Origin: Campylorhamphus procurvoides
Taxonomy: Eukaryota; Chordata; Aves; Passeriformes; Dendrocolaptidae
Length of the DNA stretch: 64,000 nucleotides
NCBI GenBank assembly: GCA_013396655.1
Contig: WBMV01004765.1
Coordinates: 779,671 to 843,670, forward strand
Reading direction: 5' to 3'
Part shown: positions 37,561 to 47,683 of the stretch, in pieces
How positions within the stretch are numbered: the stretch's first letter is position 1
Layout: the number at the start of each line of letters is the position of its first letter
The notes under the pieces: generated by a model
The model's database searches: none
Seen by the model: the letters and a program-made list of their open reading frames with translations, nothing else
What the model was told of the DNA's origin: nothing
Translations under genes and position numbers: made by a program

Positions 37561-38360
37561 TTAATTTAGAGTTCACTACTAGAAATGAGTAGGCTATGAG
37601 CAATCATGGGTATGTTTTGAGCATGGACAGCTGAATTAATAACTGCTCTTTTGTCACATTGCCACTATTATTTTATCTTTTCACTGTGAAGTTGTTTTAG
37701 GGTAGGTTTTTCCACTCTTCCACAGACGCCCCCATTTCTGTTTGACCTCTCTCATTTCCTGTACATTGCTCAGATATGGAAGCAGCAGACCAGAGTCTCG
37801 ACTGGGAAAAGACTATTTAGCAGAAATCTCCAAATACCAAATGAAATTAAGAAAGAAGATTGTAAAGGTTTGATACAGTACCCAAAGTTTTGTTCAGTGT
37901 GAGAGGGAGGCAGGAAGCCCAGACCTAGCCAGAAGCAAGCAACATTAAAACATTTAAGTAAAAAGACTAGGAGAAAAATAAATCAACCTTCCTTCCCTCC
38001 TTCCTCCCTAACAGGAATGTCAGGGGCAGGATGAGCATGGGGAATATCCAGTCATGGCATAATGGTTTAGATTGGATATGGTCCTTACCATAGAGATCAG
38101 AGGCAACTTTCCACCAAACCATTCATCGCAGATTGAAATCTAAGAGAATGTGAAGAGCACACTTGTTACTGAGGTTTCACATCTCTCTTCCTCTCCCTCT
38201 TTCAACCATACACAGGCCTAACAATTGAGGGGTAAACTTTGAATTAAATATTTTGCACATCTCTACCACGGCACTACATCCCGCTGGCCATGTCTTGACA
38301 GGCTGCCTCAGTCAATAATGATATAATATTAAAGGGTAATGACACAGCCATGCAGAGTAA
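37561..38360. other. Non-coding DNA, no gene recognised
   Basis: Includes a CCTTCC-type pyrimidine run at 37986-38010. No frames of interest. Confidence 0.55.
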
Positions 38361-38382
38361 TGAGAGAAAGCAATTTCTCTCA
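38361..38382. other. Perfect 9-bp hairpin with GCAA loop
   Basis: TGAGAGAAA, GCAA, TTTCTCTCA: a 9-bp stem closed by a tetraloop of GNRA type if transcribed. Short; could be chance. Flanking sequence is non-repetitive. Confidence 0.35.
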
Positions 38383-39044
38383 CTATTTATCCATTTACCA
38401 ATCGACTGAAATCATCATGTCAAAATCACAAGGAATGGGATAAGTCCATGAGAGGCTAACATGTGTGCCTATTGTGTAGTGTTTCTATTCAGCTGGCTGA
38501 GAAAAAAGGTCTAAGCAAACATATTAAGTCATATTCTACTCAAGGTGTCAAGACAGAGCAGAGAGAGGAGACAAGTCCAGACACGGACTTGGGGAGTGAA
38601 AAAAATATTAGCAAGAAATAAGGACATGAAAGAAGGTAAAAGAATGCAGTTTGGGTCCACACAGTGAGCATTAGTTGAGACGTGTGTTGTTTCAGCAGAG
38701 TAATTAATACAGGTGTGTCTATTACTGTAGATTCTCTCAAGAGAGCACTCCACTTTGCAGTCCTTCCTCTGAGAGTCTCTGCAGGCTCAGAAAACATCTG
38801 TGGTTCTCACAAGCTGCCCCCAGAGAAGATTAGGATGGACAAACTTCATTTACAATCAGGCAGAAAGTGAAACCCAGATAAATCCTTAGATTAAGCAGAA
38901 CGAGGACAAGACCTGCATCCTCTCCTTGTGAAAAAGGGGAAGGGCTTGTATCTGCCACAAGCAAAACTTAAAGACCAGATATGTCCTGGAAAATTACATT
39001 TGGAAAAAGTGGGAAACAGATTTTAAGCACAAATTGGTGAGGAA
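38383..39044. other. Non-coding DNA, no gene recognised
   Basis: Short frames only. Nothing identifiable. Confidence 0.5.
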
Positions 39045-39063
39045 TTCCCAGGAATTCCAGGAA
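39045..39063. promoter_or_regulatory. Two adjoining STAT-like sites
   Basis: TTCCCAGGAA (TTC-N4-GAA) is followed directly by TTCCAGGAA (TTC-N3-GAA). Both spacings are known for STAT factors. Motif match only; the pair could also be a short tandem duplication of AGGAATTCC. Confidence 0.25.
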
Positions 39064-39894
39064 ACCAGTTTTCCAGCAGTGCAGTCACTATTTTGGCTTC
39101 TTCCACCAGACTACTTCAGGCTAATGTGACGGGGCTTTTCTGTACCTCTGTTTCATTGCCTCTGATTTCTATTTGGAGATACCAATATTCCCTCCTCTGA
39201 AAAGCAAATTGGATGTACCTTTCTAACACAGCTCCTCTTATTTGCAAAGAAATTTACAAAGCAGACCCTGCAAAAGTTCCATAGATCTTGGAGCTGCCCA
39301 TTAGAAAAAAAAAAAAGGTGGAAAACTGCATCTGGCTGATTGTCACAAGAGTAAATGTTTGGCTTTATTAAACCCCAGACATCTTGCACCAGCTGCACAC
39401 ATGTGGGAAAAAGGAAAATACATACTATATTCAAAGAACAGTCCTATTTGAGGTGCTGTTCTAAAATACTGGGCTCAAGTAACTGGGCAAGGCTGTGGGA
39501 GAATGACAGAGTAGAGTGAGGTATTAATGTCACTGAGGCTCCAGCAAAGATGGGCATTCACATGTCCTGGGCCAGGGAGGTGTGGAACTCAGGGCATGGA
39601 GAAAGGAAAGGGATGAGGATGTGGCAAAATGTTTTTTCTTTTTATTTTCTTTTCTTGGAGCTGTTTATTGGTATAATCCCATAACTGCAGAGTGTAAATC
39701 CTATACAAGCCAGAGTGATTATTGCAGCTGGAGGCTCTGGGTAGCTTTGTAACCTCTCTGCTCTGCTTCAGCTGCTGAAAACCAGGAGGGGAAGAAAGGG
39801 ACAGGAAACGGGTAGAGTTGGCCTCTAGCAAAAACCCAGATCTAAAATCCCAGCTATTGTCCCAGCACTTAATGCCTCATGAATACTGTCCAAA
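39064..39894. other. Non-coding DNA, no gene recognised
   Basis: Includes an A12 run at 39306-39317. No coding frame above 93 codons. Confidence 0.55.
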
Positions 39895-40490
39895 AGGGGC
39901 AAAGATGCACTGGCTTCTGGGCTGCATCAAAAGCAGTGTATCAGGAGGTCGAGAGAGGGGCTTCTCCCCCTCTGCTCTTTAGAGACTCCACCTGAAGTGC
40001 TGCATCCAGCTCTGGGGCCTTTGTCACAGGAAAGACCTGTTCGGGCAGGTCCAGAGAAGGACCACAAAGATAATCAGAGGGCTGGAGCTCCTCTGCTATG
40101 GAGACAGGCTGAGGGAGCTGGGGTTGTTCAGCAAGAAGAGAAGGCTCCAGGGTGGCCTTATAGAACCTTCTGGTACCTGAAGGGGTCTAAAAGAGAACTG
40201 GAGAGGGACTTTTTACATGTGCATGTAAAGAAGGGACAAGTGGTGATGACTTTAAACTAAAAGAGGACAGGATTAGATTAGACATTAGGAAGAAATTCTT
40301 CCCTGTTAAGGTGGTGAGGCACTGGAACAGGATACCCAGGGAAGCCGTGGATGCCCCATATCTGGAATGTTCAAGGCCAGGTTGAATGGTGCTTTGAGCA
40401 ACCTTGTCTAGTGGAAGGTGACCCTGCACATTGCAGAGGGTTTGGATCTTTAAAATCCCTTCCAAACCAAACTATCCTGTGATTCTATGA
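39895..40490 (+). mobile_element. CR1 LINE 3' region, plus orientation, relatively young
   Basis: The sequence follows the CR1 3' region continuously: GGCTGCATCAAAAGCAG, GTCGAGAGAGG, CCACCTGAAGTGCTGC, CCAGCTCTGGGGCC, CAGGTCCAGAGAAGGACC, AATCAGAGGGCTGGAGC, CAGGCTGAGGGAGCTGGGG, TTGTTCAGC, ACTGGAGAGGGACTTTTTAC, ATTAGGAAGAAATTCTTCCC, CACTGGAACAGG, TCTAGTGGAAGGTGACCCT and the terminal TGTGATTCTATGA. The C-terminal end of the CR1 pol frame is broken by stops, so only open fragments such as the one at 39997-40260 remain. It is 5'-truncated. Bases from 40021 onward are repeated exactly after 40616. Confidence 0.93.
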
Positions 40491-40615
40491 CTGCTCCAAA
40501 ACTCCTTTCCTCTAAGGATGTTCCCCTACATTGGGTGTGTAGGAAAATGATGTGTGATATGATCCAGCACTGAATGCTGATATAACAGCCCAGGCTGCTG
40601 TCAGCAGGAGCTGGC
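40021..40615. repeat. First copy of a perfect 595-bp duplication (probable assembly artefact)
   Basis: It is identical, as far as I can compare, to 40617-41211, offset by 596 bases. It includes most of the CR1 tail and 125 bp of unique flank, and stops at the single N. The copy after the N runs on into unique sequence (TGCACTGTTT) while this copy stops, as expected for two overlapping contig ends laid end to end. Confidence 0.9.
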
Positions 40616-40616
40616 N
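40616..40616. other. Single-N contig join
   Basis: One N between two perfect 595-bp copies. A one-base gap marks a join where the scaffolder believed the contigs abut or overlap. Confidence 0.9.
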
Positions 40617-41211
40617 TTGTCACAGGAAAGACCTGTTCGGGCAGGTCCAGAGAAGGACCACAAAGATAATCAGAGGGCTGGAGCTCCTCTGCTATGGAGA
40701 CAGGCTGAGGGAGCTGGGGTTGTTCAGCAAGAAGAGAAGGCTCCAGGGTGGCCTTATAGAACCTTCTGGTACCTGAAGGGGTCTAAAAGAGAACTGGAGA
40801 GGGACTTTTTACATGTGCATGTAAAGAAGGGACAAGTGGTGATGACTTTAAACTAAAAGAGGACAGGATTAGATTAGACATTAGGAAGAAATTCTTCCCT
40901 GTTAAGGTGGTGAGGCACTGGAACAGGATACCCAGGGAAGCCGTGGATGCCCCATATCTGGAATGTTCAAGGCCAGGTTGAATGGTGCTTTGAGCAACCT
41001 TGTCTAGTGGAAGGTGACCCTGCACATTGCAGAGGGTTTGGATCTTTAAAATCCCTTCCAAACCAAACTATCCTGTGATTCTATGACTGCTCCAAAACTC
41101 CTTTCCTCTAAGGATGTTCCCCTACATTGGGTGTGTAGGAAAATGATGTGTGATATGATCCAGCACTGAATGCTGATATAACAGCCCAGGCTGCTGTCAG
41201 CAGGAGCTGGC
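40617..41211. repeat. Second copy of the 595-bp duplication (probable assembly artefact)
   Basis: Carries a second, identical CR1 3' tail ending at 41086 and the same 125-bp flank. The identity extends beyond the transposon into unique sequence on one side and begins mid-element on the other, which is not how a CR1 insertion duplicates. Confidence 0.9.
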
Positions 41212-41524
41212 TGCACTGTTTAACTTCAGCTTTCCTAGCTCACAAACATTCCCACCTGACACACAGCAGCGCACTTGCCTGCAGCACGGCCAGGCTGGGA
41301 CCAGCATGTGCCTTGTCACACAGCCCTGATAACTTTGGTGAACTGTGTTATAGCCTAGATGGAGAGTTTGTCCAGGCAAGTCGATCAGTCTGTCAGATAC
41401 AGGAAGCCACATTCAGGAGTCAAATGGTTCTTTATGGGCTAATACTTTCAAACCTCAATCATATACATGTTTAAGAATGTTTTATTTCAATTTTGCTTTC
41501 TTTTTCCTTTATTGAGATCATTTA
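41212..41524. other. Non-coding DNA, no gene recognised
   Basis: Unique sequence that continues the flank of the CR1. Nothing identifiable. Confidence 0.5.
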
Positions 41525-41725
41525 ATGGTGGAAGAGCACGGCAATCTTTGGCACCTGTTTGTAGAGTGTCCCCAACTGCTTGACTGCACAAAGGCACTTC
41601 TGCTGCTCTTTCTGGCTGATCTGGTGGAGCTTCCAAAGGAAGACAGGGGGTATGTGAGTGGAGGGAGGACATTTTTTAGTCAGAGGAGTGTGATGATTTC
41701 TTCAAGTGATGCAAATGAGGAATGA
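41525..41725 (+). other. 66-codon frame with a LINE-like HLFVECP motif
   Basis: The frame contains LWHLFVECPQLLDCTK, which resembles the E-x-HLF-x-CP motif seen in the C-terminal zinc-binding segment of some LINE pol proteins. It lies 130 bp upstream of a recognisable repeat tail (41850-41942), so both could be parts of one old LINE. The match is short; chance is possible. Confidence 0.25.
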
Positions 41726-41849
41726 AGAAGCAGTCTTCTGCCAGCACTGATGCATGCAGAGCATGGTTTTGCCCATGGAGCAATGCCAGCTCAGAGAGGA
41801 GGGGACACAAGCACATCCCTGCAGTCTCCTTAGTTAAAAGGGCTGCTCA

Positions 41850-41942
41850 TGCCTTGGGGTGTCTCTGTACAGCACCTAGCCCAGTGGGGCTTCTAACTGT
41901 GACCATAATTGAAATAACATACAGTAATAAAGTAAATAGACA
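41850..41942 (+). repeat. Ancient sauropsid-type repeat 3' end
   Basis: CTCTGTACAGCACCTAGCCC, AGTGGGGCTTCTAACTGTGA and a closing CAGTAATAAAGTAAATA follow the order of a dispersed repeat tail with GTACAGCACCTAGCACAATGGGGCCC, then GACTG, then TAATAATAATAA, widespread in reptile and bird genomes. The subfamily cannot be named by eye. Confidence 0.6.
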
Positions 41943-42276
41943 GTAAAGCTGTCTTCTACAGTGTTATTCTCCAGATGAAATGAGATGCCAAAAATGAGCA
42001 AACAGCCTCAAAATGATATCAAAATGTCTTTCACTTTTAATAATTTAAGGGATGTACTAGTGAGAAGATAAGGAACTTTAAAATACACCATTTTTCAGGC
42101 TGATGATCTCTTCCTCACACTATCTCCTGTCTGATCCACTGAGGACTCATTGACATATCCTAGGCTGAAGCAGAGCATTTTAATAAGTTATAAGTTTTCC
42201 TCTTTATTTTATTTACTAAGTTTACTTTTAGAAGAAATGCTTTAGCTTTGGGGGCTTTGCCTGTATAAATGAATTT
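41943..42276. other. Non-coding DNA, no gene recognised
   Basis: AT-rich, no frames or repeats of note. Confidence 0.5.
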
Positions 42277-42414
42277 CCTTCCTTCCTTCCTCCCTCCTTC
42301 CTTTCATTCTTCATCCCTCCCTCCCATCCCTTATTTTGCTCCCTTTCCTCCATCCCCTCCCTCCTTCCATCTCTCTTTCTCCCTCTCTCTCTTTCTTTCT
42401 CTCATTCTTTTTAC
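42277..42414. repeat. Polypyrimidine tract (CCTT/CT-rich)
   Basis: About 138 bp almost entirely C and T, with CCTT, CCCT and CT sub-runs. Long homopyrimidine-homopurine tracts can form triplex DNA; here it is probably a decayed tetranucleotide microsatellite. Confidence 0.85.
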
Positions 42415-42465
42415 TGGTTCAAAAAGCCCTAGACTGTCTCCTTGAGTGTTAAGGACAAACTGGCA

Positions 42466-42518
42466 ATAATTTATGTTATAGTGTGATATGAAAAAAATTA
42501 CATTACACTATAAATTAT
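42466..42518. other. Imperfect AT-rich inverted repeat
   Basis: ATAATTT...ATAGTGT (42466-42472 and 42478-42484) pairs with ACACTAT-AAATTAT (42105 numbering aside, at 42505-42511 and 42512-42518), with a 5-base bulge in the left arm and an A-rich loop. It could be a degraded small palindromic element. Confidence 0.35.
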
Positions 42519-45439
42519 AATATGAAGGGTGAAATGCCAGGAAGGATGCCAAATGCCGGTGGAAGTCCCATTAGACAACAGAGTTCTATTGCCTACCACT
42601 CCCCACAGAAATCTTAGAAGGTTTGCATGAAACTGTTTACTGTGAAAGGAGAAGGGCTGGAGGGGGGAGGAAGAAATAATATAAAAGATAAAATATGTAG
42701 TCAGTCAACTGGAAATAAGAAATTTTTACTAATGCCCAAAAAGAAAGGTGACTTTTGTATAGAGCTAGAGCAATTACAAATCCGGCCACCTGGGATAATG
42801 CTGCCTCAAGCTGGAACAGAGGCTGTAGGGAGGTGCTGTGTTACGTGTGCGTAGTGCTGTTGTCGGAGAGGTTCTTGGATTTTATCCTCCCAGACAAGTC
42901 CCTGTAGAAGTCACAGAGGTTCCATGGGCTTTCAGGTATCCCTGCCCATCACTGTAGGCCCAGAAATCTGTCTGAGGTTTTGCCAGGGCCTGTCTTAAAA
43001 CACACCACTCTCTGGTGGTTCTTCTCTGAGAACAGGGTGGAAATTAAAAAGGGCATTTAGAGCAAAATGGCACCAAGGACAGCTGAGAGACTGGATCCCG
43101 TCTCTGACCTTGTGGTAGACTATTGCTGATGGAGTTAGGTGGCTGGAGGTGCACTGGAGAAGGGTGTTTTCATTCTTGTTGGTATACACGTCTCTTCACA
43201 CTCATCACTACTCAGCACCTGAGAAGACCCTAGGGACTTGTGGGCCATGAGACAGACCTGTGGAGTCACCCTCACCTCCCGATGTACTGTCTGTCCCCTA
43301 ACTATTATTTAATTCAGGACACCTAAAAATCTTCACATTCTGTCCATTCCACCCGATCTCAGCCTGTGCCCATCTCTTCCTTAGGTATGATGGCATCAAA
43401 AATATTTTATGCAGCAGGCTGCAGGTTGTCGATACAGAGAGGGACAATTTACCCTGGGGTAGAATGGTTAGTGAAGCTGCTGTTTCTTTCCTGTCTCATG
43501 TCTGGTGAAAAGTAACTGTTTGAATCCAAAACCATCAGTCATATTTTATAACGCTGCAGTGTTAGTGGGGAAGCTAAGAGTCCTTTCTGGAAGATCAGGT
43601 AATGAAACAAGATCAGTTCGTTTTAAGAAAGGGAATATTTTTGTGGTGGACCAAGAATGAGGAAATATTTACTTTTCTTTAAATATAAAAGAAATACAAG
43701 GGAACCCCCCCATATTATTATTTTACTTTCAAAAAAACCCTAGAAAGGCTAAAACCATACCAAACGTCCCAATCAATGGAGAGAAAAGCAGCTTTGAGTG
43801 CCTTATTGAACTGACCTACAGAAAAAGCTTCAGAGTTTCAAGCCTAAACAAGTCCCTGATAAGATGTGAAATGCAATGGAAAAATCATTTAGGGGAAACA
43901 ACAGAGAAGCTGATTTTACTCTAGTTTTACAGGTTGGTTCAATAAAGGTTACTGAACTCTCTTTTCTGTGTAATTCTAAAGAAGGGTCATTTAATTAATA
44001 TATTTATCTGCAGGAAGAAAAAAAGGAGAGTAAGGGAGGGAGGAAAACAAACTTAAAACAAAGACTATTTCACACTGAGCATTGCAGGTTTTGGTTGAGT
44101 TTGTCTAGCATATGAACTCTCTGGGTACCCACAACCCTTCCTTTCACATGGTTGCTCTCTTAGCTTCATCCTTTAATTTGGTGTATAAATTATCACAAAA
44201 ATGGTGGAATCCAGAGAGGAAAATCACATCCAAGCACATTTCTTACTTGTGTTTTTCTTCTTTAGCTCTCTGTGATTCATTTACTGCACTTTCAACCAGC
44301 TCTCCTGTTTTTATGAGAAGCTGAAAGACAGCGCAAGCATTTTATTATCTCACTGCCAGCCTCCAGAAGAGTATCTGGCAGCGTTCAGGATACCCCCTGC
44401 AGTGGGACTTGTGAATGTCAAACTGTGGGGCTCAGTCCTCAGCTCTGCAACATCACTCATGCCCTGTCCCTGCTGCTGCTGTGCGTCCTCCTGGGCATGG
44501 CACAGCTGTGCAAACCTCAGCGCATCACACACTCCCAATGGCCTCTGGTGGAGAGACCTCAGGCTGGAGCTGTCTCGCCAGCTCTTGACAGCTCTGTTTC
44601 TCATGCAGGCAGGGCTGCTGAGGGGGCACACAGCAAAAGAGTTCATCTCTCCCTAGGTTTGAGAAGGGAAGTCCATGCCCGTCTCTCAGTGCTCAGCCTA
44701 AGACACTGAATGGGTGAGTTTGTTGGCAAAGACCTGCTGTCTGTAGAAGACCTTCCTTGACCTGGGCACTAGAGCCTTCTCATAACTCTGTAGGTCTAGT
44801 CCTGCCTCAAAGAGACAAAAACTCTTTGCAGCCTAAGAGAGTAGCCCACACAGTAGCCTGTGAGCTAGGTACCTAGTCCTCTGTTAGGAACTGCAGTAAC
44901 AATCACAGCAGTAGGGTTTTGCGTGCAAGAGTAGGGCAAAACATATCAAATACTGTGTGGGCCCTCTAGTGGTGCTCCCCATTTGAGACCCACGTTGGTG
45001 AAGGCAGCAGTGCATCTGGAGCTGGGACTGGCATGTTTGTGTGCAGGTTATAAACAGAGTTATTGTTGCCATCTGTGTTCTCATAGCTTTTTCATGCTAT
45101 TTTTGTGTTGCTGAAGGATGGAGACCATTTCCCCTTGCCCCCTTTCTAACAGCATTTTTATTAAAAGGGTATTCTGCACAGAGGGAGGAGAAGGGTTAAC
45201 AGAAAAACTTTTCAAGGTGAGAGGAAGAGCTAAGCCTTCATGCTCTCAGGAAACTGAACTGTGGAGAAGTGTGAGAAAAGGCTTTCTTCCCTCGCCCCAC
45301 TACAATGCAGTCTGTCTCAAAAAAAAAAAAAGTAAGATTTTTTTTTTCTTGTTCTTCCAAATATCCCTCCTGCTTGTCACAATATTTATAAAAACCCTCT
45401 TGATATCTCAAGCTGCACAGCCTTTGGCTCAGGTTCCTG
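42519..45439. other. Non-coding DNA, no gene recognised
   Basis: A GC-richer patch at 44380-44710 is open in several frames at once. One frame reads ALSLLLLCVLLGMAQLC, like a signal peptide, but it has no ATG and no recognisable continuation. Poly-A and poly-T runs lie at 45320-45345. Confidence 0.55.
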
Positions 45440-45600
45440 CTTATGCAAAACAGGGTCATAAACATGTCACTGTGTATTTGATAAATCCATCTTCCCCTTG
45501 TCATTGTCACCAAGAAGCTGAGATGACGGGGAGATTACTCCGTCAAATCGCCGTGGAAACGCCTGCAGAGTTTATGAATTTTCATAGGATGTAAGTCCTC
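45440..45600. promoter_or_regulatory. Candidate conserved non-coding element with clustered CpGs
   Basis: Non-repetitive sequence with a FOX-type ATAAACA (45458-45465 area). Several CpGs lie within about 25 bp around 45540-45562 (CCGTC, TCGCC, CCGTG, ACGCC), which is unusual in this CpG-poor window. An ATGTAAGT donor-like site lies at about 45589-45596, so a non-coding exon end is an alternative. Neither reading is established. Confidence 0.25.
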
Positions 45601-46439
45601 TTTAATGGGAAGTGGGGCCCAGTGAAAGCTTGCTATTTTTAAGGAAAAGTGCATGCATCTGTGTATCTTCATCGGTGTGTGGGAATATACTATATGGCCA
45701 AAACTTTACCTACCATACATTAAGAGTTATGCCAATGAATCCCACTTGAGAGCACCGTTGTGAGTTTGTACCCATTTCCTTGTATCTATTTCTCTGTGAC
45801 CCCAATTCACATTTACATTAAGGCTCCCCTAAGCCATACTGGAGTGTGAAAGAGATGTTAAATAAGTGCAAATGCCATTAGAGTGTATTTACTGATCTAA
45901 GATATTTCCTGTGAGCATTTTCATTACCACATTTTAACATCCTTGTCTCTGCCCTCGCCTCCTCCTTCTTCTGCAATCTAGTGAAGAAACCAACCCATCT
46001 TCAGTGAGAATTGCCTCTATGTCAGGGTTCAGAGGCCAGCTGGGTTTCTCTTTCTGTGGCAAAGCTTAAAAGCAAACACATTTCACAGTTTTCCATATAG
46101 AAAAAGTGTCCTTTTGTCATTCATCACTAAAGTGAAAAAAAGGCTGACAGTATTATGGTAAAATTTTAGCAAAATAGGAGAAAATCAATAAATATGAGTG
46201 TTAACCTTCAGGTATGAAGGTCAGTCGGGCAGGGTACTGAGCTCTGCTGAGGAACAGAGAGGAGCTTTGGTGTGGCTACACAATGCACATTGCAGGACCC
46301 AGCTCCCCTTCTAGAGAATGTCAGTGAATCATGGTGAATGGCTAGTTTGTGGACACAGACCAGAGGGATCTGGCTGCAGCTTTGTAGGATAAGGAGGCAT
46401 CAGCCACAATATCATAGGGAAGTCTCTGGACTGCTGGTG
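45601..46439. other. Non-coding DNA, no gene recognised
   Basis: AT-rich, nothing identifiable. Confidence 0.5.
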
Positions 46440-46600
46440 AGAAGGGAAATCCAAAGGTCCCTGGTCCAACCTCTCCTTCAAATCAGGACTGATACCCACA
46501 TGTGGTCAAGTTAGTGATGTCTTGACCCATCTGAGTGTCAAGAGTCCATGGATGGGATTTACAGAGTTCATGGGTGTTTTACAGAAACTCAATAAGGTCA
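46440..46600 (-). mobile_element. Decayed CR1 3' fragment, minus orientation
   Basis: AAAGGTCCCTGGTCCAACCTC, TCAAATCAGGACTGA, AAGTTAGTGATGTCTTGACC, ATCTGAGTGTCAAGAGTCCA and GGATGGGATTTACAGAGTTC follow the order of an antisense CR1 3' region (GGTCCAACC, AAAGCAGGG, TTAGATCAGGTTG, GAGTTTTGAATATC, GGATGGAGATTCCACAACC). It is heavily diverged and lacks the terminal octamers. Confidence 0.6.
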
Positions 46601-47110
46601 GGTACACGAGAGAGACATCTACCTCATGCCTCCCTTGGCATACTAGAGAGGGGGAGCATGTCTGTTCACAGGCTTAAGAGGACCTCAAGCCTCAGGGTCA
46701 AGCAGTGCAGCTGTGCTTAGAGCACTGCACAGGCCACACTTAAGCTGAGCCACTGCCTGCCATGCAGAGGTGCAGCCTATGTGGGTACACCTGAGCTTGT
46801 AAGGTACCACTGGCAGCTGGGCTCTGCAGAAACACTGAGCTCAGGACAAACATCTGGTGACTCCTTCTGCTGCTCAGTGGGATTTTTTGCAACTTTCCAC
46901 TGCCATTCATGCCACTGCAATTGAACAGTTAATGCCCAACCTGGGAAGCCTGCATCTAGCTCTGCTATGTAGACTCCTCTTTGTGAATTTAATTTTTATT
47001 TATGACCTATGGTAATGTCTCCTATGATCCCAGAGCTTTCTCTTTGCATTAAAGTTGTTTTCCCTTCACTTTCCAGCATGTTCAAGTAGTTGAATCTCCT
47101 GCTAGGATGT
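46601..47110. other. Non-coding DNA, no gene recognised
   Basis: No repeat or gene recognised. Confidence 0.5.
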
Positions 47111-47683
47111 TGTTGTTTAACCCCAGTCATCAACTTGTCCCCAAGCAGCTGCTCGCTCACTCTGCTGGTGGGATGGAGGAGAGAATCAGAAAAGTCAAAG
47201 TGAGAAAATTCATGAGTTGAGATAAAGACAGGTTTATAAGTCAAGCAAAAGCTGCACACAGAAGTAAAGCAAAACCAGGAATTCTTCCAGCATTTTCATA
47301 GGCAGATAGATGTTGAGTCATGTCCCCAAAGGCACTGTTCCATCATGTATAATGGTGCCTTGGAAGACAAATATCATCATCTTGAATGTGCCTCCCTTCC
47401 TTTGTCTTCCCCCAGCTTTATAGGCTGAGCATGAAGTCATATGGTATGGAATATCGCTTGGGTCAGTTGGGGTCACCAGTCCCAACTGTGTCCCGTCCCA
47501 ACTTCTTGTGTACCCTCAGCCCCTCTCACTGGTGGGGTGGGGGTGAGAAGCAGAAAAAGGTTCAATGCTGAGCAGTGCTCACACAACAATAACTAAAACA
47601 ACCCTGTATTGTCAATGCTATTTCCAGCACAAATACCAAACACAGTCCCATACCAGCCACTATGAAGAATTTAAGCCAAAACA
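47111..47683 (-). mobile_element. Solo LTR of an avian endogenous retrovirus, minus orientation
   Basis: The plus strand begins TGTTGTTTAACCCCAG, continues through GCTGCTCGCTCACTCTGCTG, GGGATGGAGGAGAGAATC and GAGTTGAGATAAAGACAGG, and ends near CACTATGAAGAATTTAAGCC. These are blocks of a dispersed avian LTR I recognise; I suspect an ERVL-like class but am unsure. Read on the minus strand, a CATATGACTTCATGCTCAG block precedes a TATA box (TATAAA, 47422-47417), so transcription of the provirus ran leftward in this window. No gag, pol or env remnant adjoins it, so it is a solo LTR. I see no clear target-site duplication. Confidence 0.75.

Noticed and set aside
39997..41061. Two pairs of identical open frames of 79-92 codons
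   Set aside because: They are pieces of the CR1 3' region, and the second pair is the copy made by the probable assembly duplication.
44350..44709. GC-richer patch open in three frames, one with a signal-peptide-like leucine stretch
   Set aside because: The frame starts at GTG, has no upstream ATG or exon signal that I can defend, and the rest of the peptide is unrecognisable.
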